Counted from the first letter of the stretch, positions 47,201 through 59,594 are shown. The stretch: 64,000 nt of DNA from Camellia lanceoleosa (GCA_025200525.1 CM045768.1:53817177-53881176), one strand, 5' to 3'. Numbers and translations are program-made. Notes: generated by a model not told the origin, from the letters alone.

Positions 47201-48859
47201 TAAGTGTTAAATCCTGAATACTCGTTATGAAGACAGTCCAAGCCGCCATTAAATATCAGTTAAAACATCCTGCTCATATTCTCACTGATGAACTACACTG
47301 AAGCCCATTATTTCGTCACTTAAGAAAAGGGTACTGTTAATGCCAGGCACCAAATGTTGGTCCCACACACTTCTCTTTCACACGGGGTGTGAGAGAAGTT
47401 TGTGGCATTATCATTTCCCTTGGGAAAATTCTTACTGAAGCATTTTGTGTAATGTTTGGAAAAGGAATCAAGCTCTTGATTTATCTTGTCACAAGCAGCT
47501 GCTGGGCACCGATTATTTTCTACTTCTTGTTTTTTGATGCTATGGTAAACATCAAAATTAATACCACTATTGCCTTATTGCACTAAGTCTGAAGTCTTCA
47601 TGTTGAGTAATCTTCTCCCCAATTGTGTCTTCAACAATTTCACTTTAATGAAGAATGGAACTTTAGACAAGTACATAATGAGAAACCCTATCAGATTGTG
47701 GCTTTTTAGATTATATGAATAAGCCTATGCACCAAGTTCTTCAGTTCTCTCTTTCTACAGTTACTAGGTTAGCTTTCTCAACTGTAAGTTGCATGATGTG
47801 ATTTTGATCTGCTATATATTTGGTGCAGTTAATTTTTCGTGATTTTAAAACTTCGAACATTCTTCTGGATGAGGAATTCAATGCAAAGCTCTCAGACTTT
47901 GGACTTGCTAGGCAGGGTCCAGCTGCTGGACTAAGTCACATTTCAACAGCAGTAAGTTCGTTGTTTTCTTGGATGTGTGAGATTTAAACAAAATTAGTCC
48001 CGGGATTAGGACCCTCATCAGGATATCAGGATTTACTGTCAGCTGACTCCACCCAGGGGATTTTATTAATGAAAAGAATGATGATGCGGATGCTATCATC
48101 ATCATCATCATCTTCTTTTCTTCTTCTTCTTGGTTGAAGTCAGCAGCATCCGCTATAGAGTTCTTTGCAATACAATGTGTCCAAAATGGGACCTGATGAA
48201 TGATGAGTTTTGATTACTGCCTGGGTGTTTAATATTATAAATTGATTTTTGTTTATAAAATGCTTGCTTCTCTAATTTTCTCGCTTTTTTCATGTTAGGT
48301 TGTTGGCACAGTAGGTTATGCAGCACCTGAATACGTTCACACTGGCAGGTTGACAGCTAAAAGTGATGTTTGGAGCTTCGGTGTGGTTCTCTATGAGCTA
48401 ATCACAGGAAGGCGAGCATTGGAACGAAATTTGCCTCGGAGTGAGCAGAAGCTCTTGGAATGGGTGAGACCTTATGTGTCAGATTCGAAGAAATTCCACC
48501 TCATATTAGACCCCCGACTAGAAGGGCAGTATTGCATCAAATCAGCTCGGAAACTCGCATCTCTAGCCAACAAGTGCCTCATGAAACAGCCCAAATCCCG
48601 CCCCAAAATGAGTGATGTAGTTGAGATGCTAGGAAATATCATTACTGAGACACCATTACAAGATGATGTTTTCCCCCAACCTGCCAAAGAATCTGAAGAT
48701 GCCCTGGAAGAAACTGAAGAGGAAGCTGAACCATGCAAAGAGGAAAACAATCCCTGGAAAAGGGTTTTTGACTTCAAAGAAATGATCAGCTTGCGGAACA
48801 AATCCATTGGAAAGTTGGATTGGAGAAATTGGACACCTGGGATAGTAAGAACATGGTGA
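44280..48859 (+). CDS. Receptor-like cytoplasmic kinase, RLCK-VII (PBL19-like)
   Basis: Four exons, all in phase 0: 44280-44672, 46098-46358, 47829-47951 and 48299-48859, giving 445 residues. It starts MKCFHF, whose Cys3 is a likely palmitoylation site for membrane attachment. A Ser-rich N-terminus is followed by the kinase: Gly loop [11 protein letters not shown], catalytic Lys in [14 protein letters not shown] hinge, IFRDFK catalytic loop (Phe where His is usual, as in PBL19-type kinases), SDFGLA, GYAAPEY, and [18 protein letters not shown]. The C-terminal tail is acidic and ends GIVRTW. Family members phosphorylate targets downstream of pattern-recognition receptors. Intron 1 begins GC (CAG|GCATGC) instead of GT and contains a MITE; introns 2-4 sites are GT-AG. 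The exact orthologue is not certain. Confidence 0.93.
45644..46011. repeat. GTTTGGGAAG-type MITE in intron 1 of the PBL-type kinase
   Basis: The ends GGCGCTGTTTGGGAAG and (complement) GGTTTCGTTTGGGAAG are flanked by ATT on both sides (45641-45643, 46012-46014). It ends only 86 bp before the exon 2 acceptor. Confidence 0.7.
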
Positions 48860-49700
48860 ATACACCATGCATGCACCCTTTCTCTACCTGGCATTGGCAG
48901 ATAAATGCAGTTATTCAGAAGATTTATCCATCGTCAATTGCTCTGAAAATTGGAGGCTTATATCTTTTGCTCTATTTTTCTATCAATCTTGAAGATAGTT
49001 GTATATAGAGGGTGTTCAGAAAGCTGCATTGAGCATGCTTTCCTTGGAACACATATTAGGATGCAGATTCTCTGTATCAGTGGCAGAGAGACTGTAGAGA
49101 GCTGATTTGGGATTGGGAGACGGGGAGAAAACGGACAGAATCCTGTGTTAGTTTGCTAGGTTGACCCCGAGCTGTTGCTATCTCCATTCCGTCCCTGTCC
49201 CTTCATTATGAAGTGGATTGCAGTTAATTGGCTCAATTGTTTTCTGGGCACCATTGGACAGCAGTTGTCAGTATGAAAATTGGAAAACATTTTGTCTCTC
49301 ATACGGTCTACAGCCAACATCATCGAGAAGCATTAAATTCAAGTTGGATGTGAACTAATGTTGATTTTTCAGTTTGACAACGTTGTTGAAAGAAGGAATA
49401 TTGGGGCTATTGTAGAAAGGAAAATGAAAAATCCCTCTAAAAAAACTCTCCCTAATCCCCCTAATTTCTATTTTTGGCAAACTATATTTTTTTTTTCTGT
49501 TTTTTTTTTTTTTTTTTACTTGAAATGGCAATTGTGGGGATTCGGGGGCTGTGAATTCGGGGGATGAATCACAGCCCTTGTAGAAAACATGTTTACTGTA
49601 TATCTTTTGTTGAATTGATGTAAAAAATAGTATCTAGGAACACCAGTTAAAATTGACCTTTATTTTCAAAATAAACTGTTCTTCACTCTTCTTTTAGGAA
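48860..49700 (+). other. Probable 3' untranslated region of the PBL-type kinase and intergenic DNA
   Basis: Mixed-composition sequence up to about 49350 fits a 3' untranslated region. Beyond that lies a T-run (49500-49520) and no gene. Confidence 0.4.
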
Positions 49701-49727
49701 ATTTGATTAAGAGTTTGGTTATGGTGT

Positions 49728-49930
49728 GTAACTTACACCTTATATCTTACACTTACACTTTTTGTGAAAAATTAAACCTTACACTTACACCTTTTTTGAG
49801 GTTACACACCATATGCAACCCACTTACACCTTACACCTTACACTTACACTTTATACTTATACTTATACTTATATTTACACCTTACACTTATACTTTTTGT
49901 GTAAGTGGCACATGATGTGCAATTGCACAC
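49728..49930. repeat. Imperfect CTTACA/TTACAC repeat block
   Basis: Words such as CTTACACTTACAC and TACTTATACTTATACTTA recur throughout. The block opens with GGTGTGTAACTTACACC, itself nearly palindromic, and closes with GTAAGTGGCACATG. Confidence 0.7.
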
Positions 49931-49984
49931 TTAAGAAAAGTCATTTGATTAAAATCTCTTCATAATAAAACGTTAATACATTAA

Positions 49985-50213
49985 GGCCTCGTTTGGGAAC
50001 AGGCTAATTTAGTAACTTTTTGGCTATTTGGCTAAAATAGTCACTCAAAAAAACTAGTATGTTTGGGATGACTTTTTGACTTTTTACGAAAAGATGTGCA
50101 AAAAGTAGAGAGAAAAGAGAATCTTTGACTTTTTGGTATGAGTTGTTGGCTTTTTGGCTAAAAAGATAACTTTTTGGCTTTTTGACTAAAAATGATACTT
50201 CCCAAACGAGGCC
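49985..50213. repeat. GGCCTCGTTTGGGAA MITE with TAA duplication
   Basis: The terminal repeats GGCCTCGTTTGGGAA and TTCCCAAACGAGGCC are nearly perfect complements. TAA flanks both sides (49982-49984, 50214-50216). The interior has TTTTTGGCTATTTGGCTAAAATAG and its relatives. Several other elements in the window share these ends, which fits a PIF/Harbinger-like family. Confidence 0.85.
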
Positions 50214-50918
50214 TAAGGATAAGTCTAAAAAGTTTTTCTTGAAAAGTTTAACACTGTCTATTATCAAAATATACGTAGTGAGTAATTTCATGTGTTAAAT
50301 TTTAAAATAATATAACTTTTGATATAAATGTCGATTTTTAATAAAATTAGTATTTTTAGAATTCTTTTATCAAGATCTATCAAATAAGATTCAGATTGAT
50401 TATGAAATTCTTAAAAAATGAAAAATATCGTCGAAATTGACGTAATTTGTAACATGTTATTCTGTTTTGAGAGTAATACGTTATTCTATCTAACAATAAT
50501 ATGTTACTCTGATTTATAATAACATTTTACTGTTACAAAAAATAGAGTACATATCAAATGAACGAACAAAAAATACACTTACACAACATTTTTAAACTTA
50601 TATAAAATAAAATAAAAGTGTTTATTGTCAAAAGATTTGTGAGATATATATATATACATACACGGACAATATTGTCCAAGAAAAAAAAAAAGAAATTTTA
50701 CTCTATCTTTATTCAATTATGTATTTCCTCCTTAGAGAGTTTATGAAGTAAAATAAATTAAATTATCTTTTTTACCAAATAATGGGATTTTGGCTAAATT
50801 TTTCCCTTTTTTTATCCACTTCTTTTATAGCCTTTTTATATTTTATGAATTAAGAATGATTGTTTTCCTTGGATAGTTTCGTTTAACTAGTCAGCAACTT
50901 GAACTAGTTTCTTTTTTG

Positions 50919-51135
50919 GGCAAATTACATATACATTTTTCGAGATTTAGCTAAATTATAGATACCTCTTGAGGTTCTGAAAATTATAGATACCCCCTAA
51001 GATTTATATTTTCATAACAATTTATCCCATAATTTGTTATGCAAATAGTACCTTCAGGGGATATTTATAATTTCTCAAATCTCAGGGAGGTATTTGTAAT
51101 TTTGCTAAATTTTGAGAGGGTATATGTAATTTGCC
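50919..51135. repeat. GGCAAATTACATATAC foldback element
   Basis: The ends GGCAAATTACATATAC and GTATATGTAATTTGCC are perfect complements and the arms continue (ATTATAGATACC against GGTATTTGTAATTT). The subterminal GCAAATTACA word is shared with the Mutator-like foldback at 17984-18622. Confidence 0.75.
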
Positions 51136-51564
51136 TTTTTTTGTTTTTTTCCCTTCTCTCTCGATCGAACTAGTTTAGAGCATTTCCGACCGCAAACATG
51201 ATTGGTGCCCCGAATATAGGGGCACTAATGCCCCGAAACTGCCAAAAATAGAAAAAAAAAAAAACAGTCAAGGCAAAAGAAAAAAAAAAAAAAAAAAAAA
51301 AAACCAAAAATAGAAAATTCGGGGCTTTCGAGCTCACCTTTTTCGAGCTAAAAGGTTTTTCCCTTCCGACCGTCTCTTCATTTAACCAAAATGAAAAATT
51401 TATTAGAAAATTCTTTTTCAAATGTTTGTATTCTAATTAGTCCATAAGATATTCTTGTATTCATAAATCTTATTATTTGAATATTTGATCTATCAAATCC
51501 TAATTCTCATATTTAAATTATTTTATAAACATTTCTACTCTTACAAATATTTTTTGAATGGTAG

Positions 51565-51725
51565 CAATTTGGTAATGTGAACATTCACATTTTATAATGT
51601 GAATATTCATATTGACGTGTGAATGTTTACATTGATAGTGTGAACATTTATATTGACATGTTAACATTCACATTGACGGTGTGAACATTCTTATCATAGA
51701 ACATTCACACTGTAAATGTAAATAT
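51565..51725. repeat. Block of GTGAACATTCACATTGA-like words
   Basis: GTGAACATTCACATT, GTGAATATTCATATTGAC, GTGAATGTTTACATTGA, GTGAACATTTATATTGAC, and TTAACATTCACATTGACG follow one another at about 23-25-bp spacing. The words are partly palindromic (GAATATTC, AACATT..). Confidence 0.7.
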
Positions 51726-52390
51726 TATTAGGAATATTTTGATAATTATGTTACTCATAGGAATTATTGAAATATAATAAAATTATATAGATTAAATAGA
51801 ATATAAGTAGATGAAATGAGATTTATAAAAAAGTGTCCCCACCAAAAACTCTATAATATCAAGCTAAAGGCTTAAATTTCTTCTCCAACAGCCTAACTAA
51901 TGTAAAGCTAAACTAACATTTTGCTGCAATATCTCGCTAGAAAAGACAAGATACTATGCACTAGTTTTTATTTATTTTTTTACCCTTTTTTAATTCAAAC
52001 TTTTGTTTCTCTTTCTATGGCACACTCTTTCTCCATTCTATTTGTTTTCTAATCTCAAATCTCTCAGCTCTCTCTCATAAAATAACTTAAAAGTACACTT
52101 CTTATACATAAATTTTAAATAAAAAAATAATGACTATAGAAAAATATGACTGTTTGAAAAATACGACGGTAGAATGACGTAACTTTTTCAAAAATATAAT
52201 TATATTTAAAAGAGTGAAAAAAATAATAAGTTGAAAGAAGTTAGTTTTTTTTTTTTTAGATGGGAAATAAGGTAGTTAAAGTATAAAAATATTTTAATAG
52301 AAGATAGCTAAAGTAGATCGCCTTGTTGAAGTGTATATTAAAAAAATAATTAGCTAAAATAGTAAAATAAAATTTTGAATAGCTATTTTG

Positions 52391-53031
52391 ACTATCCAAC
52401 CGCGATTGGGAGCTCGAATCCGAGCTCCCCCAAATGCCCCTAAACATTAAAACGGCATCGTTTTTGTCTTTGTTTCTGTTTTTTTTTTTTTTTTTTCAGC
52501 CGAAGAAGGGAGAAGAAGACGGAGGAGGGAGGACTATCCAACCGCGATTGGGAGCTCGAATCCGAGCTCCCCCGAATGCCCCTAAACATTAAAACGGCAT
52601 CGTTTTTGTCTTTGTTTCTGTTTTTTTTTTTTTTTTCAGCCGAAGAAGGGAGAAGAAGACGGAGGAGGGAGGAGAAGAGGAGGAGGCGAGCCAGAGGCAT
52701 GGCGATCGGCGGAGGCGCGGCGATCGTGGCCGAGGCGACGCGATCGGCGGCCAAGACGACGCGATCGGCGGCGGAGGCGACGCGATCTGCTTCCCCTCTC
52801 TCTCTTTCTCTCCCTCTCCCTCTCTCCCTCTTTCTCTCCCTCTCCCTCTCCCTCTTCCTCACCCTCACCCTCACCCTCACCCGTTTTAGAGTTCAGACAA
52901 GAGGAAGAAGAAGAAGAAAAAAAAAAAAAATTGAATTAGTGAAACTATGTCGTTTCACCAATTCGGGACATTCGGGGGAGCCAGATTCGAGGCACAAATC
53001 TTTTTTCTTTGACTATCCTTGATGGAGATAC
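52391..53031. repeat. 142-bp tandem duplication followed by a GC-rich and CT-rich segment; possible TIR element
   Basis: Two units start at 52391 and 52533 with ACTATCCAACCGCGATTGGG, each containing the palindrome GAGCTCGAATCCGAGCTC, a T-run and GAAGAAGACGGAGGAGGGAGG. Then come GC-rich repeats of GACGCGATCGGCGG (52735-52790) and a CCCTCT/CCTCAC tract (52795-52885). The right end (GTGCCTCGAATCTGGCTCC.. on the minus strand, then GATAGTC) loosely mirrors the left. Long ORFs on both strands across it are Arg- or Ser/Leu-rich products of these repeats. Confidence 0.6.
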
Positions 53032-54316
53032 TCTTAGGTTTCAAGTCCAATGAAGTATGCTTGAACATTTCTCAGAAAGCAGACCATGAATAATTGAAGA
53101 TAGCTAGTTAGGGTTGAACTGGCCCAAAAGACAGAAACTCTGTGGTCGAAACCATAACGAGTCAAATCAATTAACAAATTATTCAAGGTTGGCTTGAATA
53201 TCATTAGTTTCAAAATGTATTTAAATTTAATTTATTTATCTTTTGAGTTGACCTCAAATGAGTTTTAATAGAGCTAAATTCAATAATGAACACAAACTTA
53301 TTGAGTTAAATAATAGGTTGTCTAAGTTTAATTTATTTACATAACGAATCGATATTTAAATTTTTTTAACAAATCAAATACAAATAAAGATAATTTGATT
53401 CATTATACAGTCCTAGAAAACAGACACACCGATGTGGTGCAGTCCCTAAATTGAAATGGCTTTTGGAGGAAAACAAGGGGTAATCATATGTTAGGGGAAA
53501 AGTGAGGTATTGAAAATCCATGCCTATAGCTATGGCACGTAGTTTGAATGTTGAATTGTTCAACCCACGCTATTTCGTTAATGGTATTTCTTATTGGAAC
53601 ACTCTAACCCAAACTTGGCAATTTTCTTGACTTATTTGTGTAAATTCACATAAATAAATAAATTGATAAATAAAATGGTAAAATTCAACCGATGACAAAT
53701 ATCATTTTATACGTATATATCCATGTGCATCCTTCCCACCATTCTTCTCCAAAAGTTTACATCACCGCCACCGCCCTATCTTCTTTCCCATTTAAATTTT
53801 CCATGGTAGTGATCTCCATATGATGATCAGTGAGCTCTCTGAATCAACATATACAACCCATCAATTTCTTTCTACATGCTAACATTTGATCTGAATAGTA
53901 TCTTTTCTTTCCCTTCTCTGAAAAAAAGAAAGACCATAAACAACATATTACAAAGAAAGACAAAGAGGGCAAAACCAGGGAAACCCACTCACTAAGTGAC
54001 TTTGGCAGTGAGGCGCAGTGGGGGATCTTAGGAGGAGGAAGAAAACCTAACTTCAATTATGCAAAAACACTTGCAAGTTGCAGCATCCCTACTTAGTTGT
54101 TACAAACATTTTGCTAGTCCAATTTGTTGTGTTACAAGCTCACCTAGAGACCGAGTCAAAAGAAGGTTTGATTTTGAATAGAGTAGCTAGCCACAATAAC
54201 TGTACTACAGTCATTGAGCAGAGATATGGGCAAATACCGAGCCCTCTGGTTAACACCAAACCACCCTTCAACATCTTCGAACGAAATGAAAATCAGCTTT
54301 GTCGAAGTTCATTCAT

Positions 54317-57300
54317 TCATTTTGTATAAAGTGGGGAAGTAGATGGCCTGGGATAAGCGGCTGCAGTGTTTCCCTTACCAACATCATCTGCGCTTCGCCT
54401 CCGAGGCCTGGGCCCACTGCTTTGATCACAGCGAGTATTTCCCGTTTCCTTCAAATCGTGAAGCTCTTCCAATTCTTTCACCACCTCATCCATGTTAGGC
54501 CTGAACTTGGGTTCTGTGGACAGGCATCGAAGTGCAAGGTTGGCTGCCTTGTAGGCTACGTCCAATGTGTACTGACCTTCGAGACGGTTGTCGAGAACAC
54601 GGTAGATTTTACGCTTGTTGGCCAGGTAGGGTTTGGCCCATTCCACTAGGTTGTGTTCCCCAGATGGCCTATTCTTGTCTACTGCTCTCCGGCCAGATAA
54701 CATTTCAAGGAGTACTACCCCGAAACTATATACATCACTCCTGGCAGTCAAGTGACCTAGAAGAGGTGAAAAGTAGAATGAACAACTAGCAAATAAATAG
54801 GAAAATTTCACAATAAGTCCTACTTTTCTCACAAATTTTCCATGTGAGTCCTATTAACACGTGAATTAGCTCTCTCAATGTAGTGTTAATGGAACTCGAT
54901 GAAAATTTCATGAACAAGGTGGAACTTAATTGATAGCAACAGTAGATAGCAAGATTTAAAATGACATAAAAGTGGAATGCGAAAAGCTAAATAGAGAAAT
55001 TACATCAATCAAAACATTACTTAAAAGAAGGGGGCTCAGGGTTTTGCCCCCGCCCCCCCCAAAAAAAAAACCAAAAAAAAGCAAAATATTGAAGGTGGCC
55101 CCGAAAACAAAGTCAAATGGAGAAGTGCTATTGATCCATTACAGTGACTTACTATACCCTTAGGGTCCTTTGTGCATAGGGACACAAACTTAAGAACTGA
55201 TGGAGCTTACCCTAATCACATATACATAAACAAAATAGCAAATTCTTCTTGCAAGTGACATAGCAGACAGAAAACAATCCTAAAGGTAGCAAGACAGTTG
55301 AATTAGGTAGGTGGCTAGCTTAAAAACTTTAATCCCCAAAACATGAAAGAAGTCCAATGGGTTAGCTAGGTGGCTCAGAAGGAAAGAGAAACCTGAGTAA
55401 AAAACAACATATACAGATACTTATTTCAAAAACTGAGAACCCGCTAGGCACAGCCATTTGGACCACAACCCCAAGAAGGTATACTCAGGGTTCCTAGATT
55501 GCGCCCAAATCCCCTGAACCTTTTAATCCATTGGAATTTTGAACCCATGCCAGTAACATGAGAACGTTCCCAATTACCAACTCAGACAACATATATTGAC
55601 ATTTAAACAGAAACAAAAGGCAAACATGCATTTAGACATACCGGTGGCTAGATATTCTGGAGCTGCATATCCGTGGGTTCCCATGACCCTAGTGGAGACA
55701 TGGCTTTTGTCGCCTGTCGGCCCATCCTTTGCCAACCCAAAATCAGAAAGCTTTGCATTGTAATTCTGACATTAAAAGATTGAAAAAAATGCCTATCAGA
55801 ACCATGATTAGCTTTCTGGAATCTGAAAAAAGCACCAAATTTGGTTCAAAGAAACATACTGAATCAAGCAATATATTAGAAGTTTTGAAGTCCCGATATA
55901 TCACTTTTGTTTCAGCACCGTGAAGAAAAGCAAGTCCCCTTGCAGCTCCAAGAGCAACCTTTAAACGAAGGTTCCAAGAAAGTGGTTGGAAGTAAGAACC
56001 TCCTGTTACACAACAATTTTCTGTCAGTTATGGAATTTTCAAGGAGAAAATTTTGGTTTAAAAGTCCAAGTTGGGTAGAAAGAACTCACTCCTGAACAAA
56101 TGATTTTCCAAGCTGCCCCTAGGCATGAATTCATACACCAGAAGCCTGTGTTCATCCTCCAAGCAATACCCAATGAGTTTCACAAGATGAGGATGATAAA
56201 ACTGCCCCAGATAATTCACTTCTGCCTGTGGGACCAGTAATACAACAAATAAATGAACTATACACATCAACGTGAAATACTGAATCCAGATCATCTGTCC
56301 CCTTCCATGCATCTTTCTCCGTTCCTTTGAATAAAGATCACTTATGGTGACATAAAAAACCCAATAAACTCACAAATTATAAGGGAACATAGAATGAAGG
56401 AATGGAGTTTATTGGGTTTTTGACAAACAAACCCAATAAACTCATACAGGAGCAGATGATCTTGATTTTGACACACTTCCTTATCAATGTGCTATAGACT
56501 TCACTTCAGGGACCAAAATGAAAAAAAAAATGTCCTCACTAGTGTTTTCTAAGTAGACTACTCAAGCAAGCATGCTATTTTCAATCCTTCAAGAGGACCA
56601 ATGAATGATTTTGTGCACAAATGTGGCTTACTCAGACAAAAAATTGCAAATTTGTCCTTGAGAATGCAAAGACCAAAATTGCCCCAAAGCGAAAGCTTGA
56701 AGCCAATTCTACAGAAATGTATTTAACTCACCAGCCACTCTTTGTGACCTTGGAAACCTTCTTGATTAAGCCTTTTCACAGCAATGACCGTGCCGGACCC
56801 TGGCTTTGAGGCCGTAAGAGAGTTCTCATCGATCCAACCCTTGAAAACCGAACCAAAACCACCTTCTCCAAGCACACTGTCTGGACGGAAGTTCCTCGTG
56901 GACATCTTGAGATCAGAAAAACTAAAGCTCTTCAAATTTGAGGACTGCAAGATTTCACCCTCACTCCGAGGAGGTACAGAAACTGATGAGGCTTTGCTGC
57001 TAGAACGACTAAGATCATTCCCATCCGTGCTAACAGGTTTCGAACTCCCCCCTGAACAAGCCAATGTAATATCACAGAGATATTTATTACAATTGCCTCT
57101 CTTGTTATGGATTCTGATCCTCAGTAACAACAAAAATGGAATTTCAGAAACAATTAACCTAATAAAACATAATTAAATTCAGAACTTCAGGTAATTCCCT
57201 TTATGGACTTCCCCAATGGGTACACATCACATTGCTTATCATCTACTTAGCAATTTTGCAATAACCCAATATGTAAACTAAGAATATCAGCTAAAATTAA

Positions 57301-57648
57301 CAGAAAAACTGAAGAGTAAGCAAGTCAAGATGACCCAATATTATTGAACATTAAATTCTCATACAAGTAGGCAATTATTAATTTTGGGAACTAAAATGTT
57401 TCAATCAAAACCCATAATTAAACAAAAAGATTAGAGCTACAATACAATAGGCTTCCAAAGGAAAGATGATTCTTGTTTAGGTAACATAACTGAAACTATT
57501 GATTTTCAGCCATTAAAAACACCAATCCAAAATGGGAATACACACATACACACACATGTATGAGTGATTAAAACAAAGAGTGAAATTTCTGAGTACCAGT
57601 GTGACAGGGGCTCTCAGCTTTGATTCGAGCACTTAAGCAAATACCCAT
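54317..57648 (-). CDS. APK1: Receptor-like cytoplasmic kinase of the APK1/PBL type (RLCK-VII)
   Basis: Six exons on the minus strand: 57648-57597, 57051-56732, 56225-56090, 56002-55860, 55765-55642 and 54756-54317. Joined they give 404 residues, close to Arabidopsis APK1A/B. The start MGICLS carries Gly2 (myristoylation) and Cys4 (palmitoylation), so it should sit on the plasma membrane. Kinase motifs: [69 protein letters not shown], and [21 protein letters not shown]. The tail ends [12 protein letters not shown], as is usual in this clade. All introns are GT-AG. Relatives (BIK1, PBL1, APK1) are phosphorylated by receptor complexes and pass on immune or growth signals. No broken codon was seen. 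It points toward the PBL19-like kinase gene, about 5.5 kb away, but belongs to a different subgroup. Confidence 0.95.
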
Positions 57649-58260
57649 TTGATACCAAAGCCAAGAAACAGAACAAACGCTTTCGCTTTTTCCCTTCGCC
57701 AGAATTTCCAACCCTACCAGATCCTCCAAAAATTAGGGTTTCTCAGCTACAGAACTTCAAAAAATAAAAAAGAAAAAAAAGCAGATCGATATGTCAAAAG
57801 AGAGGGAAGAACAAGAAATTGCTTCTATAAAAAGAAGCTGGCTTTCGTTGCCACCATGAGTAAACAAACTAAACCCACCTCTTATTCTGTCTGGAATCAA
57901 AGGCTAGGCTTAGAGAAGAAACCAGAGAGAGAGAGAGAGAGAGAGAGATGGGTTAGTTGTACTATGTTTTGTGTGGTAGCTCTCTTTCTCTGTGAGACAT
58001 TTCACACGAAATGGGTGAGAGAGAGAGAGAGAAAGGGTGGACCTATGTGTGTGGTAGCACTACACTGATCACAAGTTTAGAGAGAGAGAGAGAGAGGGAT
58101 TGGGAGGGTGGAAAGGGCATTAATGGCGGGATGGCCCGCCCCCAACAATTTTAACGTCATTGTGGTGTCTCTCTCTCTCTAAACACATGTATATTCACAA
58201 CAAAAGAGCACAGTGTCTCTCTAGACTAGAGACCACCTACTATTAGCATTACTGACTCAG
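57649..58260 (-). promoter_or_regulatory. 5' region of the APK1-type gene with several CT tracts
   Basis: On the gene's strand, CT tracts correspond to plus-strand (GA)n at about 57928-57949, 58017-58032 and 58078-58097; a plus-strand (CT)n lies at 58168-58181. The ORF at 57649-58068 on the plus strand reads through these and is not a gene. The transcription start is unknown. Confidence 0.45.
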
Positions 58261-58584
58261 AACTCAGAAGAAGATGGAATGGATAAGCCACCCACGGACT
58301 GCTGTCATCCATCCATCCTCAGTTCCATAAATAATTGAGTAAATTTTACGTTTTTTGGGTATTTTTTTTGTCTTTTTAAATTAAAAAATTAAGATAGATG
58401 TTTGGATTAATTTTTTTGACTTTTTATAAAAAAATATGTATTAAAAAATTATATAAATAAGTATGTAAGAGAAGATGGGGTAGGAGGTCGTACGGATGGA
58501 CAGTGGAATCTGCTGGGTGAGTAGAAGAGAAAATAGTCTCTTTTTCGGGCTTTGATTGGATGATATTATTTGCCCCGTGGGAGC

Positions 58585-58840
58585 CTACCAAGGGTCTCGT
58601 TTTTCTAATCAGAACCGTTCAAGTAGAACTCGTCAAATATTATATGCTTGTAAAAAATCACGTTGATTGGATATTGATAGCTATCTGATCGTGTTAATTT
58701 TTTTTGTTAACTATTAACTATAACATCTATTTTTATACAAAACTAATTTGATCATATAGTTAGCGATATTTGATAGATGTAATTTTTTACAAGCATAACA
58801 GTTCAGATTAGAAAAACAAGATCTATGATGACCCCCCCTG
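58585..58840. repeat. Foldback MITE, family A copy 2
   Basis: The left arm GGTCTCGTTTTTCTAATCAG..CCGTTCAA mirrors the right arm GTTCAGATTAGAAAAACAAGATC. The subterminal CATATTATATGCTTGTAAAAAATC type sequence is mirrored by GATGTAATTTTTTACAAGCAT. Confidence 0.75.
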
Positions 58841-59312
58841 GTCCAATTTTACAATCCAATTATGTGAATATACACACAAAAATTTTTTTTTTTTTGGTCT
58901 CTGTCACCGAGTTCTACATCACATCAGTACCAATCTTGTGCCATGTACTTTATATATATTAATATTTGTATATTAATTTTTTAATATTTTTTTTTGTGAG
59001 AAGTGATAACTTTTTAATTTTTTAAATAATTTTTTAATTTTTTAACTTTTTCTAAGGTTGCCAAACTAGTCCTAAATTCTTCCTTTGGGAACAAACTTTT
59101 TAATAATTTTTAATTTTTTAATTAAAATATAATGTAAAAAAATTAACATATTTGAAATGAATTTTTAATTTTTTACGAAAAGATATGTAAAAAATAAAGA
59201 AAAAAAGAAATTTTTAACTTTTTAATATAGATTGTTGGTTTTTTTATTTTTTTTAATGATTTTTTTGACTTTTAAGCTAAAAAAATTACTTCCCAAACGA
59301 GGCTATCTAAGG

Positions 59313-59594
59313 CCTCGTTTGTTAATTATGAAGTGTTTTGAGAAAATAATTAAAAGTTAATTTTTAAAATTTTTTTATAAAAAAAATATGTAAAAAATAT
59401 GATAGATAATATAATTTAAAATGGGTTAAATTAAAAGATGGCTTTTAACTATCTTCTCAAAATAATCTTATATATTTTAGTTAAAATGTTAAAAAATCAT
59501 TATAAATTATCATATCACTCTCTTTATTTTTCTGTACATCTTTTTATAAAAATCTAAAAAATTACTAAAATAACCTATTTTCAAATGAGGCGTT
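59313..59594. repeat. GGCCTCGTTTG-type MITE
   Basis: The left end is GGCCTCGTTTGTTAA; the right end, CAAATGAGGCG, is its rough complement. TAA occurs at the left and TTAA at the right. A similar right end (TTCCCAAACGAGGC, 59291-59304) directly before it suggests two such elements lying side by side. Confidence 0.55.

Larger units (their letters stand above)
51136..54316. other. Intergenic region rich in repeats
   Basis: It holds a possible GCCCCGAAT-type element from 51178, the GTGAACATT block and the tandem duplication listed below. From 53035 to 53800 it is AT-rich with no gene seen. From about 53840 to 54316 it may be the 3' untranslated region of the APK1-type gene. Confidence 0.4.

Noticed and set aside
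48472..48894. 140-codon minus-strand ORF
   Set aside because: Antisense to the last exon of the PBL-type kinase.
52440..53022. ORFs of 146 and 148 codons on opposite strands
   Set aside because: Arg/Glu and Ser/Leu repeats from GA/CT tracts and a tandem duplication; no protein family signal.
57649..58068. 139-codon plus-strand ORF upstream of the APK1-type gene
   Set aside because: It lies opposite the 5' region of that gene, runs through GA repeats and shows no domain.
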